Of a DNA stretch of 10,597 nucleotides, positions 1-7,549 are shown one piece after another (the first letter of the stretch is position 1; each line of letters starts with the position of its first letter). The notes beneath the pieces are model-generated. The model was given only the letters and a program-made list of their open reading frames with translations. It was not told where the DNA came from and ran no database searches. Position numbers and translations under genes: made by a program. Origin of the DNA: Solirubrobacteraceae bacterium (lineage in GTDB: Bacteria > Actinomycetota > Thermoleophilia > Solirubrobacterales > Solirubrobacteraceae); assembly GCA_025928415.1 (NCBI GenBank), contig JAICJK010000047.1, positions 1 through 10,597 on the forward strand. Reading direction: 5' to 3'.

Positions 1-721
1 CGGCCCGGACGATCGGCCCGAGGACGTCCTCGCCCGCGGAACCGCCCGGCCGGGGCCCGCGCGCCGAGCGCGCCACCCAGGGCCGCCCGTCCGCGCGGCC
101 GCTGGCGTCCGGCGCGAGCTCCTCGCCCGCGGGCAGGACGAGCGGCTCGCGCAGCGGGAAGTTCAGGTGCACGGGCCCGGGGACGCCCGCGGCGGCGGTC
201 CAGAACGCGCGGCACGCGAGCTGGCGCACCCAGCGCAGCCGCTCGGGCGTGGCGGCGTGCGTGCCGACCTCGGCGAACCACTTGACCGCGTCGCCGTAGA
301 GCTTGAGCTGGTCGATCGTCTGCCCGGCCCCGACGCCGCGCAGCTCCGGCGGCCGGTCGGTCGTCAGCACGATCAGCGGCACCCGGGCCTGGGCGGCCTC
401 GATGACCGCGGGCAGGTAGTTGGCGGCCGCCGTGCCGGACGTGCAGGCCAGCGCCGCCGGCCGCCCGGTCGCCTTGGCGACGCCGAGGCCGAAGAACGCG
501 CCGGCGCGCTCGTCGACGTGCGACCAGCACGGGATCGCCGGATGGCGCACGAGCGCGAGGACGAGCGGCGTGGACCGCGATCCCGGGGAGGTGCACGCGC
601 CGGCCAGCCCGCAGCGCGCGAGCTCGTCGGCGAACGCGCGCAGCAGCAGGTGGGTGTCCGCGGTCTCGGAGATAGCCTTGGGGCGGTGGCGACGGCGCGC
701 GAGGACCTGGTCCTGCTCCAC
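1..721 (-). CDS. menD: MenD, SEPHCHC synthase (N-terminal part, runs off left edge)
   Basis: Thiamine-diphosphate enzyme that joins 2-oxoglutarate-derived succinic semialdehyde to isochorismate, the first committed step of classical menaquinone synthesis. About 224-240 residues of the usual ~550 are present. The N-terminal PYR domain is visible: THLLLRAFADELARCG, then TSPGSRSTPL, then HVDERAGAFFGLG, whose Glu is the expected activator of the thiamine aminopyrimidine, then ACTSGTAAANYLPAVIEA and LTTDRPPELRGVGAGQTIDQ. The start is uncertain. The only canonical in-frame start before these motifs is GTG at 721-719, which would overlap menH head-to-head by 36 bp and has no visible Shine-Dalgarno. 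Conservation suggests translation begins nearer an ATC codon at 673-671 (reading SETADTH after it), which would be a rare initiator. A TAGCGT hexamer on the minus strand at 783-778, inside menH, could be its -10 element, but that is weak. Identity is firm; the 5' end is not. Confidence 0.93.
   Translation of the reverse strand, partial: MEQDQVLARRRHRPKAISETADTHLLLRAFADELARCGLAGACTSPGSRSTPLVLALVRHPAIPCWSHVDERAGAFFGLGVAKATGRPAALACTSGTAAANYLPAVIEAAQARVPLIVLTTDRPPELRGVGAGQTIDQLKLYGDAVKWFAEVGTHAATPERLRWVRQLACRAFWTAAAGVPGPVHLNFPLREPLVLPAGEELAPDASGRADGRPWVARSARGPRPGGSAGEDVLGPIVRA
673..678 (+). promoter_or_regulatory. -10-like hexamer TAGCCT for leaderless menH
   Basis: TAGCCT matches TANNNT and ends exactly 7 bases before the GTG at 686, so transcription would begin at or beside the start codon. 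No convincing -35 hexamer is seen 17-18 bases upstream. There is no Shine-Dalgarno before menH, which fits a leaderless mRNA. The same hexamer at the same distance precedes menB. Confidence 0.5.
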
Positions 722-1414
722 GGCTTCGCGGGCACGGGCCGCGCGTGGGAGCAGGTGGTCGCCGCGCTGGGGCCTGCACGCTACCGGCCGCTGACGCCGG
801 ACCTCCGCGGCCACGGGGCCGCCGCGGGCCGGCGGCCGATCACCTTCGCCGACTGCGCGCGCGACGCGCTGGGCGCCGCGCGCGGGCCGTTCACGCTGGC
901 GGGCTACTCGCTCGGCGGGCGCGTGGCGCTGCACGCCGCCCTGACCGCCCCGCAGCGCATCGCGCGCCTGGTGCTGGTGGCGACCACGGCGGGCCTCCAG
1001 GACCCGGCCGAGCGCGCGCGGCGCCGCGCCGCCGACGAGCAGCTCGCCGCCTGGGCGCAGGGCGCCGGCATCGACGACTGGGTCGCCCGCTGGACCGCCC
1101 AGCCGCTGTTCGCCGGCACGCCGGCGGCGGCCGCCGCGCGCGGGGAGCAGGACCTGCGCCGCAACGACCCGGCCGCGCTGGCCGAGGTCCTGCGCGGCAT
1201 CGGGACCGGGGCGATGGCGCCGCTGTGGGATCGCCTGGGCGAGCTGACGATGCCGGTGGACGTCGTCACGGGCGAGTGCGACGCCAAGTTCACCGCGCTG
1301 GCGCGGCGCCTGGTCGCCGCGCTGCCGCGCGCGCGCCTGACCGTCGTGCCGGGCGCCGGGCACGGCCTGCCGCGCGAGGCCCCCGAGGCGCTCGCCGCGG
1401 TCCTGGATGGGTGA
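686..1414 (+). CDS. menH: MenH, SHCHC synthase (alpha/beta hydrolase fold)
   Basis: Predicted 242-residue cytosolic enzyme that eliminates pyruvate from SEPHCHC, the MenD product, to give SHCHC. The alpha/beta hydrolase fold is clear: oxyanion-loop HGFAGTG near residues 12-18, PDLRGHG at 38-44, nucleophile elbow GYSLGG with Ser75, acid Asp199 in GECDAKF, and base His226 in GAGHG. The GECDAKF context and small size favour MenH over a generic hydrolase, and the menaquinone context supports it. The GTG start at 686 is chosen because the hydrolase core begins directly after it, because a TANNNT box lies 7 bases upstream, and because the longer in-frame extension overlaps menD and shows no homology. 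It is divergent from menD and convergent with menC. Confidence 0.88.
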   Translation: MATAREDLVLLHGFAGTGRAWEQVVAALGPARYRPLTPDLRGHGAAAGRRPITFADCARDALGAARGPFTLAGYSLGGRVALHAALTAPQRIARLVLVATTAGLQDPAERARRRAADEQLAAWAQGAGIDDWVARWTAQPLFAGTPAAAAARGEQDLRRNDPAALAEVLRGIGTGAMAPLWDRLGELTMPVDVVTGECDAKFTALARRLVAALPRARLTVVPGAGHGLPREAPEALAAVLDG

Positions 1415-1455
1415 TTCCCCGGGTTCGCTGCCGCCTCGTGACATCACCCATCTAG
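1403..1455. terminator. Inverted repeat between convergent menH and menC
   Basis: A perfect 10-bp inverted repeat, GATGGGTGAT at 1406-1415 and ATCACCCATC at 1443-1452, extends outward to 13 pairs with one G-T wobble (1403-1405 with 1453-1455). The loop is 27 bases. It contains the menH stop (TGA 1412-1414) and the last base of the menC stop (TAG 1454-1452). There is no T tract, so it is at most a bidirectional, U-tail-less terminator or 3'-end stabilising hairpin. Confidence 0.45.
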
Positions 1456-2468
1456 AGCAGCCCGGGCCCTGAGGGGACGCGGATGACGCCGCCGCGGACC
1501 TCGAGCGATGCGGGCGGCGGGACGTCGAAGGCCGCCAGCGTCGCCAGCCCGCACGGCAGCTCGACCCGCAGCGCCGCCGCGGCGTGGACGGCGGCGGCGA
1601 TCCCGATCGGGCCGTCGAAGGTGGAGGACAGGTAGACGTCCGCGCCCGTGGCGCGCACCAGCGCGGCCTGCGCCAGCAGCGCGCTCAGCCCGCCGCAGCG
1701 CGAGATCTTCAGGCACACCGCGTCGGCCACCGAGGCCGTCAGCGCGCCGGCGTCCGCGGCGGTCTCGTCCATGGCCACGCGCGTGGCGACGCGGTCGCGG
1801 ACCGCGCGCAGCGCCGCGACGCCGTGGACGGGCTCCTCGACGAGCTCCAGCCCCGTGGGGGCCAGCGCGCGGATCGCCGCCACCGCCTCCTCGACGCTCC
1901 AGGCGCCGTTGGCGTCCAGCCGGATGGTGAGCGCCGGGCCGCCCGCTGCGCGGACCGCGGCGACGCGCCCCGCGTCGTCGCCGACGCCGACCTTGACCTT
2001 GACGCACCCGAACCCCGCCTCGACCGCGGCGACCGCCTGGGCGAAGGCGCCCGCCCGGTCCAAGGCGCCGAGCGTCGCGTTGACCGGGACCTCGCGGAGC
2101 GGGTCGTCGGTCATCAGGTCGGCGACCGGGCGCCCCTCGCGCCGCCCCGCGCGATCCCACAGCGCGAGGTCGATCGCCGCGATCGCCTGCGGGACGTCGG
2201 CCACCTCGCGGCACAGGTCGAGCACCGCCGGCCCCGGGGCGCCCGGGCGGACCTCCCGCAGCACCTCGGCGTAGACGACGAGCGCCTCCTCGACGACGAC
2301 CAGCGGCACGCCGTCGTAGGGCTCGAGCGGCGCCGCCTCGCCACGGCCCGTGACGCCGTCCTCGCCGGTCAGGCGGACGCGCAGCAGCTCGCGCGTCGTC
2401 AGCTCGCCCCAGGCCGTGGCGATCGGCTCCCGCAGCGGCAGCGACGCCCGCTCGGCCAGGAGCTCCAT
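1452..2468 (-). CDS. menC: MenC, o-succinylbenzoate synthase
   Basis: 338-residue enolase-superfamily enzyme that dehydrates SHCHC to o-succinylbenzoate. The N-terminal capping domain contains GRGEAAPLEPYDG at 41-53. The barrel carries the superfamily residues in order: KVKVG with the catalytic pair Lys157 and Lys159, metal ligands Asp185 (LDANGAW), Glu211 (VEEP) and Asp234 (AMDET), and Lys254 (CLKISRCGG) on the opposite face. These motifs alone cannot exclude a dipeptide epimerase or N-acylamino acid racemase side activity, which is common in this subgroup, but the operon with menA and menB makes the OSBS role by far the best reading. The ATG shares its A with the menA stop (TGATG), so translation is probably coupled. 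It is the last gene of the menB-menA-menC operon. Confidence 0.9.
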   Translation of the reverse strand: MELLAERASLPLREPIATAWGELTTRELLRVRLTGEDGVTGRGEAAPLEPYDGVPLVVVEEALVVYAEVLREVRPGAPGPAVLDLCREVADVPQAIAAIDLALWDRAGRREGRPVADLMTDDPLREVPVNATLGALDRAGAFAQAVAAVEAGFGCVKVKVGVGDDAGRVAAVRAAGGPALTIRLDANGAWSVEEAVAAIRALAPTGLELVEEPVHGVAALRAVRDRVATRVAMDETAADAGALTASVADAVCLKISRCGGLSALLAQAALVRATGADVYLSSTFDGPIGIAAAVHAAAALRVELPCGLATLAAFDVPPPASLEVRGGVIRVPSGPGLL

Positions 2469-3346
2469 CAGCTCAGCAGGAGGCCGGCGGCGAGCAGGAC
2501 GCAGAAGACCAGCTCGAGGCGCCCGGCGTCCGCGAGGGCGCGGTTGAGCGTCGGGCCGTCGGCGTGGTTGCGCACGGTGCGCACGAGCGGCACGGCCAGC
2601 GGCAGGGCCAGCCAGCACACCGCGAGCCAGGCCGACAGCGGGCCGAAGACCCAGGGGACGAGCGCCACCGGGAAGGCGAGGTAGACCATCGCCGCGAACA
2701 TCCCCCGCGCGCGCGGGCGGCCCAGCCGCACGGCGAGCGTCCGCTTGCCCACGCGCGCGTCGGTGTCGAGGTCGCGGACGTTGTTGACCACGAGGATCGC
2801 GCCGGCCAGCAGGCCGACGGGCACGGCGAGCGCGAAGGCCTCCCACGGCCACCGCTCGAGCTGCGCGAACGTGGAGCCGGCCACCGCGACGATGCCGAAG
2901 AAGAGGAACACGAACACCTCGCCCAGGCCCTCGTAGCCGTAGGGCCGCGGGCCGCCGGTGTAGAGGACGCCGGCCAGGATCGACAGCATGCCGAGGATCA
3001 GCAGCTCCCAGCCGGCGACGGCCACCAGGTAGGCCCCGCACAGCACCGCCAGGCCGAAGGTCGCGTAGGTGGCGAGCAGCACCTGGCGCGGCGGGACGAG
3101 CCCGCCGGCGGTCACCCGGACCGGCCCGAGGCGGTCCTCGGTGTCGGCGCCGCGCCGCGCGTCGGAGTAGTCGTTGGAGAGGTTGGTCCCGACCTGGATG
3201 AACAGCGCGCCGAGCAGCGCGGCGACGAACGCGCCGGCCCGGAAGCGGTCGGCCAGCGGCTGGGCGAGCGCCGTGCCGACCAGCACGGGCGCGACCGCGG
3301 CGGGCAGCGTCCGCACGCGGGCCGCCATGAGCCAGATCTTGACCAC
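2468..3346 (-). CDS. menA: MenA, DHNA polyprenyltransferase
   Basis: 292-residue integral membrane prenyltransferase of the UbiA superfamily. It attaches the polyprenyl tail to 1,4-dihydroxy-2-naphthoate with loss of CO2, giving demethylmenaquinone. Both Asp-rich Mg-diphosphate motifs are present: NDYSD at 58-62 and NNVRDLDTD at 188-196, followed by [10 protein letters not shown]. Between and around them are about eight to nine hydrophobic segments, for example 38-52, 96-112, 114-130, 144-160, 169-186, 216-232, 237-256 and 279-292. The GTG at 3346 is preferred over the ATG at 3328 because it keeps the N-terminal Trp before [16 protein letters not shown], which is usual in the family. It starts 7 bases after the menB stop with no clear Shine-Dalgarno, so reading probably continues from menB. 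Confidence 0.93.
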   Translation of the reverse strand: MVKIWLMAARVRTLPAAVAPVLVGTALAQPLADRFRAGAFVAALLGALFIQVGTNLSNDYSDARRGADTEDRLGPVRVTAGGLVPPRQVLLATYATFGLAVLCGAYLVAVAGWELLILGMLSILAGVLYTGGPRPYGYEGLGEVFVFLFFGIVAVAGSTFAQLERWPWEAFALAVPVGLLAGAILVVNNVRDLDTDARVGKRTLAVRLGRPRARGMFAAMVYLAFPVALVPWVFGPLSAWLAVCWLALPLAVPLVRTVRNHADGPTLNRALADAGRLELVFCVLLAAGLLLS

Positions 3347-3353
3347 GCGCGGC

Positions 3354-4187
3354 CTACGGTCGCTTGGGGAACTGAGCGAAGTCGGGGCGGCGCTTGGCCT
3401 TGTAGGCCTCGCGGCCCTCCTTGGCCTCGTCGGTGGCGTAGAACAGGAGGTTGGCGTCGTGCGCGAGCTGCTGGATGCCGGCGTAGCCGTCCTCGTGGGC
3501 GTGGAAGCTCGACTTGACCAGCCGCAGCGCGAAGGGGGAGAGGGCCAGCATCTCCTGACACCACTGCACCGTCTCCTCCTCGAGGCGCTCGAGCGGGACG
3601 ACGGTGTTGACCAGCCCCATCTGCAGCGCCTGCTGCGCGTCGTACTGGCGGCACAGCATCCACACCTCCTTGGCGCGCTTGGTGCCGATCAGGTCGCGCA
3701 GCAGCGAGGCGCCGAAGCCGCCGTCCCACGAGCCGACCCGCGGCCCGACCTGCCCGAAGCGCGCGTTGTCGGCGGCGATCGTCAGGTCGCAGCACAGGTG
3801 CAGCACGTGCCCGCCGCCGATCGCCCAGCCGGCCACCATCGCGACGATCGGCTTGGGCAGGCGCCGCATCTGGACCTGCAGGTCGGTGACGTGGAAGCGC
3901 CCGACCTCGGCGCCCTCGGGCACATAGCCGGTGTCGCCGCGCACGTTCTGGTCGCCGCCCGAGCAGAACGCCCGCGTCCCCTCGCCGGTCAGGACGACGA
4001 CGCCGACCCCGGTGTCGTCGCGGGCGCGCTCGAGCGCGTCGGAGACCTCGATCAGCGTCTCGGGGCGAAACGCGTTGTGGACCTCCGGCCGCGCGATCGT
4101 GATCTTCGCGATCCCGGTGTCCGGGGGGGCGGACGTCGCGTAGCGGATGTCCTCGTAGTCGCCGGCTGCGGTCCAGGTCACTGACAT
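3354..4187 (-). CDS. menB: MenB, 1,4-dihydroxy-2-naphthoyl-CoA synthase
   Basis: 277-residue crotonase-fold enzyme that closes the second ring of o-succinylbenzoyl-CoA to DHNA-CoA. Oxyanion-hole segments CSGGDQ (75-80) and AIGGGHVLH (122-130) are present, as is the MenB active-site stretch [16 protein letters not shown] (146-161) with Asp155. The C-terminal tail ending [12 protein letters not shown] is typical of MenB. Gly148 stands where the non-bicarbonate MenB type has an Asp, which places this protein in the bicarbonate-dependent type I group; that rests on remembered family knowledge. It is the first gene of the operon with menA and menC. The ATG at 4187 has no Shine-Dalgarno but has a TAGCCT box 7 bases upstream, suggesting a leaderless mRNA. 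It is divergent from menE with 24 bases between the start codons. Confidence 0.95.
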   Translation of the reverse strand: MSVTWTAAGDYEDIRYATSAPPDTGIAKITIARPEVHNAFRPETLIEVSDALERARDDTGVGVVVLTGEGTRAFCSGGDQNVRGDTGYVPEGAEVGRFHVTDLQVQMRRLPKPIVAMVAGWAIGGGHVLHLCCDLTIAADNARFGQVGPRVGSWDGGFGASLLRDLIGTKRAKEVWMLCRQYDAQQALQMGLVNTVVPLERLEEETVQWCQEMLALSPFALRLVKSSFHAHEDGYAGIQQLAHDANLLFYATDEAKEGREAYKAKRRPDFAQFPKRP

Positions 4188-4194
4188 GGCCCGC

Positions 4195-4204
4195 AGGCTA
4201 CTTT
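4195..4204. promoter_or_regulatory. Shared bidirectional -10 region of menB and menE
   Basis: Two TANNNT hexamers sit back to back and share one TA pair at 4199-4200. On the plus strand TACTTT (4199-4204) ends 7 bases before the menE ATG; on the minus strand TAGCCT (4200-4195) ends 7 bases before the menB ATG. Both transcripts would therefore start at the initiation codon. No good -35 hexamer is seen for either direction. Confidence 0.6.
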
Positions 4205-4211
4205 GGAGGCG

Positions 4212-5501
4212 ATGCGCGTCGACGCCTGGCTGCCGCGCGCGGCGCGCGCCCACCCCGCGCGGCCCGCGCTCAACGACCTCACCTACCGCGAGCTCGACGC
4301 GGCGGCCGACCGCGCGGCGCGGGTCCTGGCGGCGCGCGGGGCGGGGTCCGGATGCCGCGTCGCGCTGGCGCTGCCGCCCGGCGAGGCGTTCGCCGTCGCC
4401 CTGCACGCCACGCAGCGCCTCGGGGCGCTCGCGGTGCCGATCGACCTGCGCCTGACCGCCGGCGAGCGCCCCGCCGGCGACGTGACGGTCGACGAGCGGC
4501 ACCCGCTGGAGGGCGGTGCGGACCTCCCGCCGGTCCCCGCGCCCTCCGGTCATGAGGTCGGCCGGCCCGCGATCCTGGTGCACACCTCCGGCACGTCCGG
4601 CGCGCCCAAGCCGGTGGCGCTGACCTACGGCAACTGGCTGTGGAGCGCGCTCGGCTCGGGGGTCGCGCTCGGCGTCGCGCGCGAGGAGCGCTGGCTGTGC
4701 ACGCTGCCGCTCAGCCACGTCGGCGGGCTGAGCATCCTCATGCGCAGCGCGATCTACGCCACGACCGCGCTGGTCCACGCGCGCTTCGAGACCGACCGCG
4801 TCCTGCACGCCCTGCGCCACGACGGCGTCACCGTCGTCTCGCTCGTCCCGACGACCCTCGCGCGCCTGCTCGACGCCGGGCTGCGCGACCCGCCCGCGCT
4901 GCGCTGCGCGCTGATCGGCGGCGGCCCCGTCGCACCCGAGCTGCTGCGCCGCGCGCGCGACGCGGGCGTCCCCGTCGCCCAGACCTACGGCCTGACCGAG
5001 GCCTGCTCGCAGGTCACCACCGCGCGGCCCGGCGACGAGCAGCCGGACGCCGGTCCGCCGCTGTTCTGCACCCGTGTCCGGATCGCCGGCGACGGCGAGA
5101 TCCTCGCGGCCGGCCCGACGCTCGCGAGCGCCGGGCCCGGCGGCTGGCATCCGACGGGCGACGTCGGCGAGCTGGACGGCGACGGCCGGCTGCGGGTGAC
5201 CGGCCGCAAGGCGGACACGATCGTCACCGGCGGGGAGAACGTCGCCCCCACCGAGGTCGAGGCCGTCCTGGCCGAGCACCCCGCCGTGGCCGAGGCCGCG
5301 GTCCACGCCCGGCCCGATCCGGACTGGGGCGAGGCGGTCGTGGCGACGGTGGTGCTCCGCGACGGCATGCGCGCCGACCCCGCCGACCTGCTGGCCCACT
5401 GCGCCGCCCGCCTGGCGCGCTTCAAGGTCCCCAAGGACGTGCGCTTCGCCGCCGCGCTGCCGCGCACCCGCTCGGGCAAGCTGCTGCGGCGCGCCCTGTA
5501 G
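4212..5501 (+). CDS. menE: MenE, o-succinylbenzoate-CoA ligase
   Basis: 429-residue acyl-adenylate-forming enzyme that activates o-succinylbenzoate with ATP and CoA, feeding MenB. Adenylation motifs are intact: P-loop TSGTSGAPK (125-133), SHVGG (168-172), YGLTE (259-263), TGD (315-317), GRKAD (331-335), GGEN (340-343) and the C-terminal catalytic Lys423 in TRSGKLLR. Its compact length and position among menaquinone genes support MenE over a general acyl-CoA synthetase. The ATG at 4212 is preferred over an in-frame TTG at 4203. A GGAGG lies only 2 bases before the ATG, too close for normal Shine-Dalgarno use, whereas TACTTT ends 7 bases upstream, so leaderless initiation is the better explanation. 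It is followed closely by the methyltransferase. Confidence 0.92.
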   Translation: MRVDAWLPRAARAHPARPALNDLTYRELDAAADRAARVLAARGAGSGCRVALALPPGEAFAVALHATQRLGALAVPIDLRLTAGERPAGDVTVDERHPLEGGADLPPVPAPSGHEVGRPAILVHTSGTSGAPKPVALTYGNWLWSALGSGVALGVAREERWLCTLPLSHVGGLSILMRSAIYATTALVHARFETDRVLHALRHDGVTVVSLVPTTLARLLDAGLRDPPALRCALIGGGPVAPELLRRARDAGVPVAQTYGLTEACSQVTTARPGDEQPDAGPPLFCTRVRIAGDGEILAAGPTLASAGPGGWHPTGDVGELDGDGRLRVTGRKADTIVTGGENVAPTEVEAVLAEHPAVAEAAVHARPDPDWGEAVVATVVLRDGMRADPADLLAHCAARLARFKVPKDVRFAAALPRTRSGKLLRRAL

Positions 5502-5504
5502 CGT
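5499..5504 (+). promoter_or_regulatory. -10-like hexamer TAGCGT overlapping the menE stop codon
   Basis: TAGCGT begins with the menE stop codon TAG and ends 8 bases before the methyltransferase ATG at 5513. The position matches the other TANNNT boxes in this window, so the methyltransferase may have its own leaderless promoter as well as read-through from menE. Because the TA belongs to a stop codon, coincidence is more likely here than at the other sites. Confidence 0.35.
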
Positions 5505-5512
5505 CCGGCGCC

Positions 5513-6352
5513 ATGGACGCCGAGGAGTTCCGCGCCGCGAGCCGTGAGGCCTGGGAGGGCGCCGCCCGCGGCTGGGCGGCGCGCCGCGAGGCCTTCCAGG
5601 GCGCCGCCGCGCCCGTCTCGGAGTGGCTCGTCGACGCGCTCGACCCGCAGCCCGGCCAGACGATCCTCGAGCTCACGGCAGGCCCGGGGGACACCGGGCT
5701 GCTCGCCGCCCAGCGCGTGCGGCCGGGCGGCCGGCTGATCTCCACCGACGGCGCCGCCGCGATGGTGGCCGTCGCGCAGGCCCGCGCCGAGGAGCTCGGC
5801 CTGGCCGACGTGGTGGAGGCGCGCACGATGGAGGCCGAGTGGATCGACCTGCCCACGGCGTCGGTCGACGGCGTGCTGTCGCGCTGGGGGATCATGCTGC
5901 TCGCCGATCCCGAGGCCGCGCTGCGCGAGACCCGGCGCGTCCTGCGGCCCGGCGGGCGCCTCGCGCTCGCGGTCTGGGACCGCGCCGAGGCCAACCCGTG
6001 GTCGATGGGCCGCCTGATGGCCGACCTGCTCGGCACCGTCCCCGAGCCGGGGCAGCCCGGGCCGTTCGCGCTCGGCGACCCCGAGCGCGTCCGCGAGCTG
6101 CTCGAGGCGGCGGGCTTCGGCGACGCCGAGGTGTCGGCCCTCGACTTCGCGTTCACCGCCGCCGGGCCCGAGCAGTGGTGGGAGCAGCAGCTCGACTGCT
6201 CGCCGACGCTCCGCGGCGCGCTCGCCCAGCTCAGCCCGGCCGACCACTACAAGGCCCGCGATCGCGTGGACCAGGCCCTCGAGGCCTTCACGGAGCCCGG
6301 CGGCACGGTGCGGATCCCGGCCAGGACGCTTACGGCCGCGGCATCCGCCTGA
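5513..6352 (+). CDS. Class I SAM-dependent methyltransferase, possible MenG
   Basis: 279-residue protein with a Rossmann-type SAM domain: motif [13 protein letters not shown] (51-62), the acidic residue after strand 2 at Asp79 (ISTDG), a possible motif II around MEAEWIDLP (107-114), and motif [15 protein letters not shown] (141-152). The C-terminal third (about 185-260) is an alpha/beta substrate-binding region that I do not recognise in detail. It starts 11 bases after menE with no Shine-Dalgarno. Demethylmenaquinone needs a C-methyltransferase (MenG/UbiE) and none other is seen here, so this is the positional candidate. However, it resembles the broad methyltransferase 11 family more than a textbook UbiE, and I cannot see the UbiE signatures. 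The methyltransferase fold is certain; the substrate is inferred from context only. Confidence 0.82.
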   Translation: MDAEEFRAASREAWEGAARGWAARREAFQGAAAPVSEWLVDALDPQPGQTILELTAGPGDTGLLAAQRVRPGGRLISTDGAAAMVAVAQARAEELGLADVVEARTMEAEWIDLPTASVDGVLSRWGIMLLADPEAALRETRRVLRPGGRLALAVWDRAEANPWSMGRLMADLLGTVPEPGQPGPFALGDPERVRELLEAAGFGDAEVSALDFAFTAAGPEQWWEQQLDCSPTLRGALAQLSPADHYKARDRVDQALEAFTEPGGTVRIPARTLTAAASA

Positions 6353-6407
6353 CGCCCCGCCCGACCAACCCCCCGAGGGCTCACGGCGTGGCCGAGGCGC
6401 CACCGCA

Positions 6408-6413
6408 TAGCAT
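6408..6413 (+). promoter_or_regulatory. -10-like hexamer TAGCAT upstream of ilvC
   Basis: TAGCAT lies 10 bases before the ilvC ATG. With the usual 7-base gap the transcript would carry only about 3 leader bases. That leaves no room for a leader-peptide attenuator or a Shine-Dalgarno. It is the only TANNNT seen in the 71-base gap after the methyltransferase. Confidence 0.45.
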
Positions 6414-6423
6414 CACCGCCCTC

Positions 6424-7413
6424 ATGTTCTACGACGACGACGCAGACCTCACCCTCCTCGACGGCAAGACCGTGGCCATCATCGGCTTCGGCTCGCAGGG
6501 GCACGCCCACGCGCAGAACCTCCGGGACTCCGGGGTCGACGTCGTCGTCGGCCTGCGCGAGGACTCCTCCTCCGTCCAGGCGGCCAGGGACGCGGGCCTC
6601 GAGGTGCTGGGCGTCGCCGACGCCGCCAGCCGCGGTGAGATCGTGATGATGCTGGTCCCCGACGAGCTGCACCGCCAGGTCTACGAGCAGGAGGTCGCCG
6701 ACGGCATCGCGCCGGGCAACACGCTGCTGTTCGGCCACGGCTTCTCGGTGTTCTACGACGAGGTCCGGCCGCCCGCGGGCGTCGACGTCGCGCTGGTCGC
6801 CCCGAAGGGCCCCGGCCACCTCGTGCGCCGCCAGTACCTGGAGGGCTCCGGCGTCCCCGGGCTCATCGCCGTCGACCAGGACGCCAGCGGCCACGCCAAG
6901 GAGATCGCCTTGGCCTACGCCAAGGGCATCGGCTGCACGCGCGGCGGCGTGATCGAGACGACGTTCAAGGACGAGACGGAGACCGACCTCTTCGGCGAGC
7001 AGGCCGTGCTGTGCGGCGGCGCCTCGGAGCTCGTGCAGGCGGGCTTCGACACGCTCGTCGAGGCCGGCTACTCGCCCGAGATGGCCTACTTCGAGTGCCT
7101 CCACGAGCTCAAGCTGATCGTGGACCTCATGTACGAGAAGGGCCTGGCCGGGATGCGCTACTCGATCTCCAACACCGCGGAGTACGGCGACTACACGCGC
7201 GGCAAGCGCGTCATCACCGACGAGACGCGCAACGCGATGCGCCAGATCCTCGCCGACATCCAGTCCGGCGACTTCGCCCGCGAGTGGATCGCCGAGAACC
7301 GCGCCGGCCAGGAGCACTTCAAGCGCATGCGCGCCGAGCAGGCCGACACGAAGGTCGAGCACGTCGGCCAGGAGCTGCGGGCCCACATGGACTGGATCAA
7401 GCCGGACTTCTAG
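6424..7413 (+). CDS. ilvC: Ketol-acid reductoisomerase (class I)
   Basis: 329-residue cytosolic enzyme that isomerises and reduces acetolactate or acetohydroxybutyrate in valine, leucine and isoleucine synthesis. The length fits the short class I form. The Rossmann motif [17 protein letters not shown] starts at Gly21. The loop GLREDSSS (43-50) has Arg45 and serines that in this family favour NADPH over NADH. His105 lies in LFGHGF, PKGPGH covers 127-132, and the metal and catalytic acids are Asp188 and Glu192 (TDLFGEQ) and Glu224 and Glu228 (FECLHE). The C-terminal domain has [15 protein letters not shown]. The ATG at 6424 begins the standard [16 protein letters not shown]-terminus. It stands alone: no ilvB or ilvN is adjacent, unlike many actinobacterial ilvBNC operons. 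Confidence 0.97.
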   Translation: MFYDDDADLTLLDGKTVAIIGFGSQGHAHAQNLRDSGVDVVVGLREDSSSVQAARDAGLEVLGVADAASRGEIVMMLVPDELHRQVYEQEVADGIAPGNTLLFGHGFSVFYDEVRPPAGVDVALVAPKGPGHLVRRQYLEGSGVPGLIAVDQDASGHAKEIALAYAKGIGCTRGGVIETTFKDETETDLFGEQAVLCGGASELVQAGFDTLVEAGYSPEMAYFECLHELKLIVDLMYEKGLAGMRYSISNTAEYGDYTRGKRVITDETRNAMRQILADIQSGDFAREWIAENRAGQEHFKRMRAEQADTKVEHVGQELRAHMDWIKPDF

Positions 7414-7453
7414 CCGCAGCGGCCAGAGTTGCGCGCGCGGGCGGCTGAAGGGG

Positions 7454-7483
7454 TTGCGGCGAGGCGCCCGGCGGTGGGAGGAT
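7454..7483 (+). promoter_or_regulatory. Weak candidate promoter for the secreted propeller gene
   Basis: TTGCGG (7454-7459) and GAGGAT (7478-7483) are 18 bases apart and could serve as -35 and -10, giving a leader of about 60 bases that contains the gene's Shine-Dalgarno. The -10 keeps A2 and T6 but lacks the first T. No TANNNT box occurs in this 136-base gap. Confidence 0.25.
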
Positions 7484-7537
7484 CCGCGCGCTTTCCCGCG
7501 GCGGGCCCGTGCCTCGCGGCAATCCCACCAACCGAGC

Positions 7538-7544
7538 AGGGAGG
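7538..7544 (+). promoter_or_regulatory. Strong Shine-Dalgarno of the secreted propeller gene
   Basis: AGGGAGG ends 5 bases before the GTG at 7550 and fixes that start codon against the longer in-frame reading from 7454. It contrasts with the menaquinone genes and ilvC, which lack such sites, so this mRNA is probably leadered. Confidence 0.75.
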
Positions 7545-7549
7545 CTGCC

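Noticed and set aside
167..685. In-frame upstream extension of menH
   Set aside because: It covers menD on the opposite strand, has random-looking Arg/Gly-rich sequence, and the hydrolase fold starts only after 686.
1584..2684. 366-codon open frame on the plus strand
   Set aside because: Antisense to menC, with no domain and the compositional bias of a GC shadow.
2564..3517. 317-codon open frame on the plus strand
   Set aside because: Antisense to menA and the end of menB; His/Arg/Gln-rich shadow typical of a frame opposite a membrane protein.
4203..4211. TTG at 4203 as the menE start
   Set aside because: It would use the T of the proposed -10 box and add only three residues; the ATG at 4212 fits the leaderless spacing better.
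3354..5399. 681-codon open frame on the minus strand
   Set aside because: Only its last 277 codons are real (menB). The upstream part is antisense to menE, rich in Arg/Gly/Ala/Asp, without any domain; an effect of high GC.
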